DNA from: an uncultured Myxococcaceae bacterium
GTDB lineage: Bacteria; Myxococcota_A; Polyangia; Polyangiales; Ga0077539
Reading direction: 5' to 3'
Assembly: GCA_945952225.1 (NCBI GenBank)
Contig: CAMFHP010000043.1
Coordinates: 1-58,524 of the forward strand
Length of the DNA: 58,524 bases
Part shown: positions 1 through 8,043 of the stretch, piece after piece
Layout: every line of letters starts with the position of its first letter
Position numbering within the stretch: position 1 is the stretch's first letter
Notes under the pieces: generated by a model
Databases searched by the model: none
Told to the model about the DNA's origin: nothing
The model's input: the letters and a program-made list of their open reading frames with translations, nothing else
Program-made: the position numbers and the translations under genes

Positions 1-281
1 TTCACCGGCAGCAAGGGGAAAGTCCCTGACGGGACTCGCGATCCTGCGTCGCCTTTGCGGCGCGTTGCTCGGGTGTGTTTCCGGTGAAGAAAGCGCGAGT
101 CCCGCAAGGGACTTTCCCTTCCCTGCCGGTGAATTCATTCACCGGGAGAAAACGGGCCCATTGGCACGATCTCACCACCGCCAGCACGCGCGCTCCCGGT
201 GAATTCATTCACCGGGAGAAAACGGGCCCATTGGCACGATCTCACCGCCGCCAGAACGTGAGCACGATCGGAAACGCACCC
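1..281. repeat. Dispersed inverted-repeat element, copy A (left end cut by window)
   Basis: Positions 1-40 and the reverse complement of 94-133 match at about 35 of 40 bases, so this DNA can fold into a long hairpin. The right arm ends in the hairpin CCGGTGAA-TTCA-TTCACCGG (126-145), which recurs at 196-215. A GC-rich tail with a GGGCCCATTGGCACGATCT block and a distal GAACGTGAGCACGATCGG block runs to about 281. The same modules in the same order recur near 56645 and, cut short, at 58481. There is no ORF or transposase inside. It resembles a REPIN or MITE-like non-autonomous element; that class is inferred. Confidence 0.8.
126..265. repeat. 70-bp direct tandem duplication inside repeat copy A
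   Basis: Two consecutive units (126-195 and 196-265) are nearly identical over about the first 58 bases. Each starts with the palindromic end of the element, CCGGTGAATTCATTCACCGG, followed by GAGAAAACGGGCCCATTGG. They diverge only in the last dozen bases. The copy near 56849 has a single palindrome at the equivalent place, so the duplication is specific to copy A. It looks like slippage or unequal exchange within the element's tail. Confidence 0.85.
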
Positions 282-532
282 GCTGACACAGAACTGCCCG
301 CCACGGTCGTTCATGCGCCGCATCGGTCGTCGGCATGCCGCGACCACCGCATTCCCTCGCGAATGTGCCCTGTGCGGCAGCGTTTCGCGCGAGCCGTAGC
401 GGCGCGCGTGCGGGTGGATGACGCTTCACGATGAGATTTCACGAGCCGGTGTTGGACTGTGTCTGCCGCCCCGTCGCCCTGCACGACGGCGCGTGCCGCT
501 CCCCCGCACGCACATCCCCCACGGAGTCTCCC

Positions 533-1030
533 ATGAAGCGCCCCTCGCACTCGCTCGCTGGTTTCACCCTCGTCGAACTGATGATCGTGGTGGTCATCCT
601 GGGCATCCTCGCGGCGGTGGCCATTCCCGCGTTCACCCGCTACGTGAAGCGCTCGAAGACCTCGGAGGCCCAGGGCAACATCGCCAAGGTCTACCAGGGA
701 CAGCTCACGTACTTTCAGGCCAACCTCGAACGCGGCGGCGTGAGCTACGTCAACGCAGGCGCGCTGCCCACGGTGTCGCCGGGCGCCAACAAGTACCCCG
801 CGAACATCGCCCTCTGGAGCAGCAACGCCCAGTGGACGACGATCTCGTTCTCCCTCGATTCGGGACACTACTATCAGTACAGCTCGCCCGGTTCGACCAC
901 GGGCTACACCGCCATCGCCTTTGGCGACCTCGATGGCGACCCGAACTACTCGACGTTTCAGCGCGTGGGCATCCTGAACTCGGGAGAGACCCAGGGCTCC
1001 ATCGTGCAGATCACCAACGAGCTGGAGTAG
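533..1030 (+). CDS. Type IV pilin / pseudopilin-like prepilin
   Basis: Encodes a 165-residue prepilin. The short leader ends in Gly10, followed by Phe11 and the class III signature FTLVELMIVV, with the conserved Glu at position 5 of the mature protein (Glu15). A hydrophobic helix runs to about residue 33, and a SKTSEAQGN segment follows as in myxobacterial PilA-type pilins. The C-terminal part has a GDLDGDP turn and no disulfide pair. A prepilin peptidase would cleave after Gly10 and the product would assemble into a pilus or pseudopilus. The ATG at 533 was chosen because it gives the canonical leader and has GGAG 6 bases upstream. No other pil gene is in the window. Major pilin versus minor pilin or pseudopilin cannot be decided. 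Confidence 0.92.
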   Translation: MKRPSHSLAGFTLVELMIVVVILGILAAVAIPAFTRYVKRSKTSEAQGNIAKVYQGQLTYFQANLERGGVSYVNAGALPTVSPGANKYPANIALWSSNAQWTTISFSLDSGHYYQYSSPGSTTGYTAIAFGDLDGDPNYSTFQRVGILNSGETQGSIVQITNELE

Positions 1031-1058
1031 GGCGCGTCCGCCCCCCACGGACACGCCC
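1030..1058 (+). terminator. Hairpin directly after the pilin stop codon
   Basis: An 11-bp stem with one mismatch (1030-1040 with 1048-1058) and a 7-nt C-rich loop begins at the last base of the pilin stop codon. There is no T-run, so intrinsic termination is inferred from stem strength and position. It lies between two convergent genes and may serve both. Confidence 0.55.
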
Positions 1059-1083
1059 TGAACCGTCGAGACGGTGCCTTCGG

Positions 1084-1437
1084 TCAGCGTCCCTTGCAGA
1101 CGCGGGCGCGTCCGCCCGACGAGCCTTCGAGGCTCTCTTCGTTGCACGCATAGGACGCCGACAGCGACGCGCAGTCCGCCGCGGCCGTGCAGTTCTTCAT
1201 GCACACACCGCCGCTGTTCGAGATGCAGCTCCACCCCTCGGGACACCCCGCGTTGCTCGTGCACGCGGTCGTGCAGAGTCCGCCGGGAAAGTCCCCGCCG
1301 GTCTGACAGCGCCCGGTGCTGCACTGCGCGTTCGCGGTGCAGCCGCTGCGAAACCCGTCGGCGCTCGCGTCGCCGCCACACCCCATCACCAGCCCGAGCA
1401 GCAGCACGGGCGCCCATCGCATCCAGAGGTTCCTCAT
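1084..1437 (-). CDS. Small cysteine-rich lipoprotein
   Basis: Encodes 117 residues starting at the ATG at 1437. Residues 1-20 form a lipoprotein signal ending in LVMGC with lipidated Cys20. The mature part has twelve further cysteines in a CxxxxxC-like spacing (for example C33, C39, C44, C55, C59, C65, C71, C79, C83, C89, C98, C114), with Gly/Ser/Asn-rich loops. This fits the EGF- or Dickkopf-like disulfide-rich lipoproteins common in Myxococcota. It should be exported by Sec, lipidated and held on the outer membrane or surface. It is convergent with the pilin gene. No enzymatic motif is visible and the function is unknown. Confidence 0.8.
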   Translation of the reverse strand: MRNLWMRWAPVLLLGLVMGCGGDASADGFRSGCTANAQCSTGRCQTGGDFPGGLCTTACTSNAGCPEGWSCISNSGGVCMKNCTAAADCASLSASYACNEESLEGSSGGRARVCKGR

Positions 1438-1754
1438 CGCGAGGCTCTATCGGACACCGAGTCCGCACCCGATAGGGCCGTATGAGCGCCGACGAGGGTG
1501 CACAATCGAGACAGTCCGTCTCGCCATGGCTGCTGGCAGGGGCGCCATGGGAACGGTCGCGCTCGGCCCCCACCGCAACGCTCGGGGATGCGTTCGTCGC
1601 GCGCTGGAGGCGGCGTCCAGCGGACGACGGCGGACGACCTGCGCAATCGGGCGACGACGCCGACGACCGACGCTTCCGCGGTGGAACTCCCATCGCGCAG
1701 GGCTCACTCGGGGCCCCTTCCCGCTCGCGGGCATCGGCTTCTGACGATGCTGTC
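1438..1754. other. Intergenic stretch with no recognised gene
   Basis: Open frames here on both strands are Arg/Pro-rich, lack ribosome-binding sites and resemble GC-driven chance frames. The region lies upstream of the lipoprotein gene and ends at the phased palindrome array. It presumably holds the lipoprotein promoter, but I see no clear -35/-10 or -24/-12 pair. Confidence 0.5.
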
Positions 1755-2081
1755 GACGCTCGCCCCTCGCCCCGGTGACCTCGAAGGTCACCCGCCGATG
1801 CTCGACCATCCCCTCGGGACCTCGGAGGTCACCCGCCGATGCTCGACCATCCCCTCGGGACCTCGGAGGTCACCCGTCGATGCTCGACCATCACCCGGTT
1901 GACCAATTTCGTCTATTTTCGATGCTCGACCATCACCCGGTTGACCAATTTCGTCTATTTTCGATGCTCGACCATCACCCGGTTGACCAATTTCGTCTAT
2001 TTTCGATGCTCGACCATCGACCCGCTGACCTCGGAGGTCGTTTGCCGATGCTCGACCATCGCCCCGGAGACCTCGGAGGTC
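1755..2081. repeat. Phased array of two alternating palindromes, period 41-42 bp
   Basis: The 14-mer GATGCTCGACCATC (symmetric at 12 of 14 positions) starts at 1797, 1838, 1879, 1921, 1963, 2005 and 2047, with a degenerate copy at 1755. In the first three and last two intervals a second palindrome, GACCTCGGAGGTC or close to it, is centred about 21 bp after each 14-mer (for example 1818-1830, 2027-2039, 2069-2081). In the three middle intervals it is replaced by an identical AT-richer spacer containing GTTGACCAATTTCGTC. The period is 4 helical turns and the half period 2 turns. The identical spacers exclude CRISPR. A protein-binding array is inferred; a minisatellite without function is the alternative. 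Confidence 0.88.
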
Positions 2082-2254
2082 CGCCTCGGCACGGTCGACT
2101 GGCGGGGTGTTCGCACGTTTCTCTGGGAATCGCAGGTGTCTCGGAGAAATCGACGTCGGTCGCCGCAATCCGCGCAACCGTCGCGCAGGGGTCCCGAAGA
2201 CGTGCTGCGGTGCGCGTTCCATGTTCGGAGCGGCGCCGCAGGAGCACCACGACC

Positions 2255-3193
2255 ATGACCCGTTCCCGCAAGCAGTCTGTTCCGGTCCCGTCGTCTACGG
2301 CCTCCATCGCCCCCGCGAAGGACGCCGCACCCGCCCACCCGGCGGCGCCCCCCTCCCCGGAGCCCGCGGCTCCGCCGGTCCTCGACCCGACCCCGATCGC
2401 GTCGGAGCCCGCATTCCCCGCCGACGCCGAGGGCGCGTACCGCGCGTGCGTGCCCGAGGCGCTCACGCTCGGCGACCACGAGTACGACACCTTCAACGGC
2501 AACCCGCAGGTCACGTGGCAGAACGCGCGACGCGGCGTGCTCGCGGTGCTGGCAGAGCGCGCCGCCCTCGAAGCCTCGCCCGGCGCACCCACCGTCGACT
2601 TCGCGCGGGTGTCGTCGACGCTCACCGCGGCGAGCGCGCTCCAGTTCGCGAGCGTCATGGTCGCCAACGCGTCGCTGCCGCGTTCGACGATCGCCGTGAT
2701 GCGCGGTCGGATGTACGCCGTCCGCGAGATCCTCCTCACGAGCGCAGTCTCCCTCGTGAAGGCTGGGATCCTCGTCGACCCCTACGATGCGACGGTCGCG
2801 GCGATCCAACAGGGCACGGGCCCCATCGACGCGGCCAACGACTGCGTGGCCCTGGCGTCGCTCTTTCGCACCACGGCGGCGCTGGTGGCCGGTCGCTCGC
2901 CCGTCACGCCCGAGCTCGTGGAGGAGAGCGCGCGCCTCGGCACGCAGATGCTCCAGCTCCTCAAGCCCGATGGGGTGATGAACGCGCCCACCGGCGACGC
3001 CATCACCCGCGCGGCCGACGTGCGCGACCGCCTCGCGGCCCTGCTCGCACGCCGCTATGCCTACGTCGCCCGCATCGGCGGCTGGCTCTGGGGCCACGAG
3101 CTCGCGGAGCACGTTCCTCCGCTGCGCTCGCGCTCGGTGACCGCCGCCGCCGAGGAACAGACGGAACCGCAGCCCGCGCCGCAGCCCGCCTGA
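2255..3193 (+). CDS. Hypothetical protein with Pro/Ala-rich N-terminus
   Basis: Encodes 312 residues. Residues 1-60 are Pro/Ala/Ser-rich and probably disordered. The rest is predicted mostly helical, with a hydrophobic stretch (about residues 130-180) and an Arg-rich region before a Glu/Pro/Gln tail. I see no signal peptide, catalytic motif or recognised family. The ATG at 2255 was chosen because GGAG lies 10 bases upstream and codon use becomes typical from there. The same frame is open back to 1775 through the palindrome array, but that part reads as repetitive low-quality peptide. It runs convergently into the glycosyltransferase operon with an 8-bp gap. The function is unknown. Confidence 0.65.
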   Translation: MTRSRKQSVPVPSSTASIAPAKDAAPAHPAAPPSPEPAAPPVLDPTPIASEPAFPADAEGAYRACVPEALTLGDHEYDTFNGNPQVTWQNARRGVLAVLAERAALEASPGAPTVDFARVSSTLTAASALQFASVMVANASLPRSTIAVMRGRMYAVREILLTSAVSLVKAGILVDPYDATVAAIQQGTGPIDAANDCVALASLFRTTAALVAGRSPVTPELVEESARLGTQMLQLLKPDGVMNAPTGDAITRAADVRDRLAALLARRYAYVARIGGWLWGHELAEHVPPLRSRSVTAAAEEQTEPQPAPQPA

Positions 3194-3201
3194 AGCACCC
3201 C

Positions 3202-4824
3202 TCAGCGCCCCGTCTCGCACACCTGCGCGGCTTGCACTTCGACGGCCTCTCCCGTGGCCGTCCCCTGCATGACCAGGCGCTCCTCCTCGCGCCGGTAACA
3301 CCGTAGAAGCTCGCGGTTTCGCGGATCGAGCGGATGCGCCCGTCGGCGCAGCACCCACCGCGGCCACGACCCGCACCCCACGAGCGGCACGAGCCGCGGA
3401 TCGTCGAGGTGCTCCGCGATGAAGTACCCGGGCAGCGCCAGGTCGAGCAGCGTGCCGCCGCGCACCAGCGGCACGTCGTCGAGGTTGTCGAACACCAGCG
3501 CCTCGAAGCGCCCTTCAGACAAAGCGACGCGCACCCGCGGCGGCACACGTCCGTCGCCGTGGATCACGTCGTGGAGCGCGCACAGGTGCCCGCGCTGCAC
3601 GCGCGTCATGCCTCCGCGTCCGAGCACCCACACGGGGCCGCGCGCTTCCATCGCCTGAATCCTCGTGCGCAGGGCCCTCCATGCGACCACAGCCCCGGGA
3701 GAAGGAACGTACGACCCCGGCTCGTACGCCCACGCGTCGAGCTGCCAGACGACCGCCGCGACCGCCACCGCGCGCGCCGCCACGCCGTACCAGACCCCGC
3801 GCGCCTCGACCGCGCGCCGCAGCGCCCCCAGCGACAACGCCGTGGCCACACACGCGGGCGCGACCGCGAAGATCCGCACGTTGATCCACCCGCCCGGGTG
3901 CAACCGGCTCAACGCCGTGGCCACCCCACCGCCGACCGCGAAGCTCGCGAGCAGACGCCAGCCCCGAGACGTCGACCCACGGGTCACCGCCGCCACCGCG
4001 AGCACCCCCAGCACCCCCGCGGCGAGCACCGCGGCGAGCGGAAGGTCCACGTTCCAGAGCGTGTGGCGCAGGCTCCGGTCGATGCCGTGGGCCCGTGGGA
4101 GGTGCAGCACGTACCACCCGAAGCCTCCGTGTGTGGCGCGCTGCAACGCCGCCCCTACGACGGCCGTCACCGCACCGAAGCACGCCAGCAACGCCGCCGC
4201 GCTGCGCCCCTGGCGCGCCCACACGAGTCCGCCCGCCATCGCCAGCACCGGCGCCGCCGCGGGCTGCTTCACAAAGAACGCCGCAGCACCGATCGCCCCC
4301 GCCCACGCCGCCGCGCGCACCGAGTCCCGGCGCATCGCCACCGACAGCGCTGCCATCGAGAGGGCCACGGCCAGCGGGTCGGCGCGCTCCAGGTCGTACC
4401 AGAAGCCCACGTACGAGAACGCCCCCGCGTAGAGGCCCACGGCGAGCGCGCGCTCCGTGCGATCGGCCCCGAGGTGCGCCGCGCTCCGCTCGACCGCGAA
4501 CGCTGTCGCCAGCGAGGCCGCCAGCGACACGAGCCGCGCGGCCCACCGCAGCGGGAGCAGGTGCGCCACCGCCGCCGCGACCGCGTAGTACCCCGGCGGA
4601 TACACGAAGGGGATGAACCCATCCCCGGGCGGCGGATACAGCGCCTCGCCATCGCGAACCCGCGCGATGTGATCAAGCACGGCACCGGTCATCCACTCGG
4701 ACTCGACGGGCACCGCGATGCGCCCGACGATCACCCGCGCGCACGCCGCGATGGCCCCCAACGACACCGCGACGAGCACCGCGCGCGCGCACCGGTCGGC
4801 GAGGGCGGCGGCCCGGCGGCTCAC
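3202..4824 (-). CDS. GT-C-type integral membrane glycosyltransferase-like protein
   Basis: A 540-residue polytopic membrane protein with roughly ten hydrophobic segments in the first 430 residues and a soluble C-terminal part. An acidic ESE motif (residues 41-43) follows the first membrane segment and is followed by YPPGYY (75-80). This is the layout of GT-C enzymes, which transfer sugars from polyprenyl-phosphate donors on the periplasmic side. Start: GTG at 4824, whose bases overlap the stop of the upstream gene (GTGA), implying translational coupling. It is the last gene of a four-gene operon of related membrane proteins. The substrate is unknown; a role in a surface glycan or glycolipid is inferred. 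Confidence 0.75.
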   Translation of the reverse strand: MSRRAAALADRCARAVLVAVSLGAIAACARVIVGRIAVPVESEWMTGAVLDHIARVRDGEALYPPPGDGFIPFVYPPGYYAVAAAVAHLLPLRWAARLVSLAASLATAFAVERSAAHLGADRTERALAVGLYAGAFSYVGFWYDLERADPLAVALSMAALSVAMRRDSVRAAAWAGAIGAAAFFVKQPAAAPVLAMAGGLVWARQGRSAAALLACFGAVTAVVGAALQRATHGGFGWYVLHLPRAHGIDRSLRHTLWNVDLPLAAVLAAGVLGVLAVAAVTRGSTSRGWRLLASFAVGGGVATALSRLHPGGWINVRIFAVAPACVATALSLGALRRAVEARGVWYGVAARAVAVAAVVWQLDAWAYEPGSYVPSPGAVVAWRALRTRIQAMEARGPVWVLGRGGMTRVQRGHLCALHDVIHGDGRVPPRVRVALSEGRFEALVFDNLDDVPLVRGGTLLDLALPGYFIAEHLDDPRLVPLVGCGSWPRWVLRRRAHPLDPRNRELLRCYRREEERLVMQGTATGEAVEVQAAQVCETGR

Positions 4825-6317
4825 GGCGGCGCGTCGAGCGCGAGCACCGCGTAGCCGCCCGGCGAGACGTGCAGCGCGCGGATTCCGAAGCCCGCGCGAT
4901 GGAGCGCGTCGGTGAAGTGAAAGAGCCCGTCCCAGAGCGCATACACCACGAGGTGCGTGGGATGGGTGCGCCGCGCGATCTCGACCACGGCGTCTCCGCG
5001 TCCGGCGCCGCAGGTGGCGAGCGTGTGCGCGCGGTGCGAGGCCACCGACGAGGGCGTGCGCAACCCCACCAGATCGACCATGCGAAAGCTCGTCGTGGCC
5101 GACAGGTACCCGATGTCGTGCGCGAGGAGCACCGACCCCGGCGGCAGCGACGCGCGCACCCAGCGCGAGAGGTTGCGGAGCTCGCCGCGACCGAGCATCC
5201 GGGCCTGCGTACGTTCCGTGAGGTGCGGGCGGAGGGTGATTCCACCGTAGACCAGGGCGAGGCCGAGGAGGGCCCACTGCACGCGTCGGAGGTTCACCGT
5301 GTCGCGCGCGAAGGCGATGCCCACGAGCCCGAGCGGCGCGAGGAGCTGCGTGTACCGCTGCTGGTTGTGCATCAGCGCGCCGGGGAGACGGTGCCCGTAC
5401 GCGAGGAGCATCCCGAGCGCGAAGGCCCACGCCACGCGCCCCGCGCGGCGCTGCCCGAGGAGCACCCCCCCCAGCAGCGCGGGACCGAGGTGCACCGCGA
5501 ACTGGATCAGCGCCACCATCACGTGCTGCGCGCGCACCGTGAAGGGCTCACACGACTCGGCGAAGAACGCCGCCTTGGCCTCGACGGTGTTGGGCAGCAG
5601 CGCGCCCAGCGTGCGGAGGTTCAGCGCCGCCCACGGGAGCGCCGCGAGGGAGGCCCACCCGAGGTCGCGCGCGAGGGCCGTCGCCTGCGCGCGGGGATCG
5701 AGCGCGCGGCGCGCGAGGGCGCGGTCGCCGAGGAGGAGAAGGGACAGCAGTCCGAGCTCGGGGCGGACGAAGGGCGCCACGCCCGCGAGGAGCGGGAGCG
5801 CGGGGCCCGTGTGCGTCTCATCGCCGTCGGCCAGCGCGAGGAGCCACACGAGCGTCGCGCACGCGAGGCCCGTCTCCAGGCCGTTGCTGTAGTGCAGGAG
5901 AGCACGTCCGGCGACGAAGGCCACGAGCACGGCGAGGGGCGCGAGGAGGCGCGTGTGCGGGCGCGCGGTGTACACCCGCACGAGTCCCGCGGTGAGCGCA
6001 CCCACCCCGAGCGCGTTGCCCATCTGGAGCGCGGCGGGGCCTCCGAGGAATGCGCGGAGTACGAGGGCGAGCACCGCGAACACCGGGCTGGTCACCCCCG
6101 CGAGCCACGGCGTGCCGGGAAAGGCCGCGTCGCGTCCCGTGGCCGCCACGTCGATCGCGTGCAGCACGATGTACGAGTCGTCGAGGGGGAACGACACCTT
6201 GCCCTCGGCGCGCGTCGCGAACCACGCGAGCGCGGTCGCGGCGAGGGTCACAACCGGCAGGAGCCACGGGCGCCGCGCGGGCGCAGAGACGTCGGCAGAC
6301 ACGCCCGACGAGTGCAT
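4821..6317 (-). CDS. GT-C-type membrane glycosyltransferase-like protein (DD-YI / GLET type)
   Basis: Encodes 498 residues with many membrane segments and a soluble C-terminal domain. The first periplasmic loop carries PLDDSYI with Asp46-Asp47, and an NGLET segment lies near residue 150. The next gene upstream has the same pair of motifs, so the two are paralogues. Asp-Asp in the first loop is typical of AftB/ArnT-like GT-C transferases using lipid-linked sugars. The ATG at 6317 gives a sensible N-terminus 31 bp after the upstream stop. The stop overlaps the next start. The sugar and acceptor cannot be read from sequence. Confidence 0.75.
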   Translation of the reverse strand: MHSSGVSADVSAPARRPWLLPVVTLAATALAWFATRAEGKVSFPLDDSYIVLHAIDVAATGRDAAFPGTPWLAGVTSPVFAVLALVLRAFLGGPAALQMGNALGVGALTAGLVRVYTARPHTRLLAPLAVLVAFVAGRALLHYSNGLETGLACATLVWLLALADGDETHTGPALPLLAGVAPFVRPELGLLSLLLLGDRALARRALDPRAQATALARDLGWASLAALPWAALNLRTLGALLPNTVEAKAAFFAESCEPFTVRAQHVMVALIQFAVHLGPALLGGVLLGQRRAGRVAWAFALGMLLAYGHRLPGALMHNQQRYTQLLAPLGLVGIAFARDTVNLRRVQWALLGLALVYGGITLRPHLTERTQARMLGRGELRNLSRWVRASLPPGSVLLAHDIGYLSATTSFRMVDLVGLRTPSSVASHRAHTLATCGAGRGDAVVEIARRTHPTHLVVYALWDGLFHFTDALHRAGFGIRALHVSPGGYAVLALDAPP

Positions 6318-6348
6318 CACGAAGCGCGCGAGGGCGTCACGCGGAAGT

Positions 6349-8034
6349 TCACCGCACCTCGATGCCCACGCGGCGCGCGTAGGTGCGCTCGCAGTTGCGA
6401 ATGTCGTCGTCGGTGAAGTGTCGGTGCGTGCCGTAGATGCGACGCGCACCGGGCAGCACGTTGAGCTGGAAGCATTCGAGGTAGCCCGGCGGCGCGCGGC
6501 GCTCGTGGGCCATCACCCGCTGGTGACCGGGCTCCGGGGGGTTGTGCGCCACGACGCGGTCGTTGAGCCCGAGCGAGTCGATCACGGCCACGTTGGGGAG
6601 CACCCACGCGACGAGTCCCACGGCGCCGCCCATGGTGGTTCCGCGGTCGGACCACGGCACCCGCGCGCCCTCTTCGCGCGTGGGGAACTCATCGAGGAGC
6701 GCGGAGATGAACACCTTGTGCTCCTGGTGGCGCGTGCCGTCGAGGCGCGGGAGGAGCCAGGCTTCGAGCGAGTCCCACGCGAGGCCGAAGGGGCGCAGCG
6801 GCAACGGCAGATCGTCGGCCACGCGCACGACCATGTAGTGCGTCTGCTCGCGGGTGGTGAGCGTGCGGCTCTTGACCCAGTGCACCCACGGGATGGGCCA
6901 CGAGAGCGCCACGAAGAGTCCCATCACCGCGAGGGCCTCGGTGGGGCGCTTCATGCGCGACGCGAGGGCGAGGGCCGCGGTCGCGAAGATCCACGGCACG
7001 AGGTGGCTGTACACCCGAAACTCGAAGTGATCGCCGCCGATGATGAGGGTGTAGTACGCGACCTGCGCGAGGAGCGCCGACACCGCCACGATCACCCCGA
7101 GGTGACGCTCCACGAAGGGACGCGCCCCCACCGCGCGCACGGCCTCGCGCAGCGGACGCACGGCGGCGGCGAGCGCGAGGGCCCACACCCACACGGCGTA
7201 CTCCAGCGCGAAGGCGGCGAAGTAGCGCACGCCGGCCTCGGGCCACGCGCCGAGGTGCTTGGCGAAATACGTGTTGGGCACGAGCTCGTGGTAGGTGACC
7301 CAGCGGAACGTGAGGTGCGCGGGGATCACCAGCAGCGGCGCCAGCGTGGGCAGCGCCTCGCGGAGCGTGTTGCGACGGAGGTACACCGTGGCCGCGACGA
7401 GGGCCGCGGTGGCGCCCGCGAAGAGCTCTCCGTCGGGGCGCGTGAGGGCGAGGAGCGCGGCGCTCACGGTGGCGCCCCAGAGCGCGCGGCGGTCGGTGTG
7501 CGCGCGCGCCATGGTGATCAGCCACACGGTGATGAAGCAGTTGAACATCGCCGTCTCGAGGCCCGAGCTGAGCCACGCGAGAAAGGTGCGATTGGTCACC
7601 GTCGCGAGGAGCACCAGCGCCGCGAGCGGGAGACGCGCGCGCTCGTAGGCCGCGGGGAGGCGCACCGTGGCGAGGGTGTAGATCACCAGCCCGAGGGTCA
7701 CGAGGCCGAAGCCCAGCGAGAGGGTGTTCGCGATGGCGGGCGGTTCGAGTCCGGTGACCTTCCACACGCCGAGGAGAAAGACGGTCCAGAGGAAGCTCGT
7801 GTAGCCCTCGACGGGGACGAAGGGCGCGGGGTTCCACACCAGGCCCCGCCCGAGCATCGCGTTGCTCACATAGCGAAACGTGATGTACGCGTCGTCGCAG
7901 AGGAACCAGAAGGCCTTCCAGCCCACCCAGGTTCCCGCCGCGGTGAGCGCCGCGAGGATGCCCCACGGGCCCCACGCAGGCGCGGTGTGCTTCGTCTCCG
8001 TCGCGCCCTCATCGCGCGCTGCTCCCTCGTGCAT
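6349..8034 (-). CDS. GT-C-type membrane glycosyltransferase-like protein (AftB-like motif)
   Basis: Encodes 561 residues: a short cytoplasmic N-terminus, a membrane helix at about 25-45, then CDDAYITFRY with Asp47-Asp48, further membrane helices and a soluble C-terminal third. SSGLET near residue 160 matches the downstream paralogue. The DDAYI(T) loop is seen in arabinofuranosyltransferase AftB and related bacterial GT-C proteins. Start ATG at 8034 has GAGAGG just upstream, within the 9-bp gap after the preceding gene, so the operon is tight. It probably acts in periplasmic glycan assembly. The AftB resemblance is at motif level only. Confidence 0.78.
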   Translation of the reverse strand: MHEGAARDEGATETKHTAPAWGPWGILAALTAAGTWVGWKAFWFLCDDAYITFRYVSNAMLGRGLVWNPAPFVPVEGYTSFLWTVFLLGVWKVTGLEPPAIANTLSLGFGLVTLGLVIYTLATVRLPAAYERARLPLAALVLLATVTNRTFLAWLSSGLETAMFNCFITVWLITMARAHTDRRALWGATVSAALLALTRPDGELFAGATAALVAATVYLRRNTLREALPTLAPLLVIPAHLTFRWVTYHELVPNTYFAKHLGAWPEAGVRYFAAFALEYAVWVWALALAAAVRPLREAVRAVGARPFVERHLGVIVAVSALLAQVAYYTLIIGGDHFEFRVYSHLVPWIFATAALALASRMKRPTEALAVMGLFVALSWPIPWVHWVKSRTLTTREQTHYMVVRVADDLPLPLRPFGLAWDSLEAWLLPRLDGTRHQEHKVFISALLDEFPTREEGARVPWSDRGTTMGGAVGLVAWVLPNVAVIDSLGLNDRVVAHNPPEPGHQRVMAHERRAPPGYLECFQLNVLPGARRIYGTHRHFTDDDIRNCERTYARRVGIEVR

Positions 8035-8043
8035 GGCGACCTC

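Noticed and set aside
1755-2081. CRISPR array
   Set aside because: The conserved repeat is only 14 bp, several spacers are identical, and no cas gene is in the window.
1775-2254. N-terminal extension of the 2255-3193 protein, with 14-residue repeats such as MLDHHPVDQFRLFS
   Set aside because: The frame is open, but base use in this stretch is AT-rich and unlike the gene, there is no RBS at 1775, and a proper RBS precedes 2255. The DNA-level palindromes explain the periodicity.
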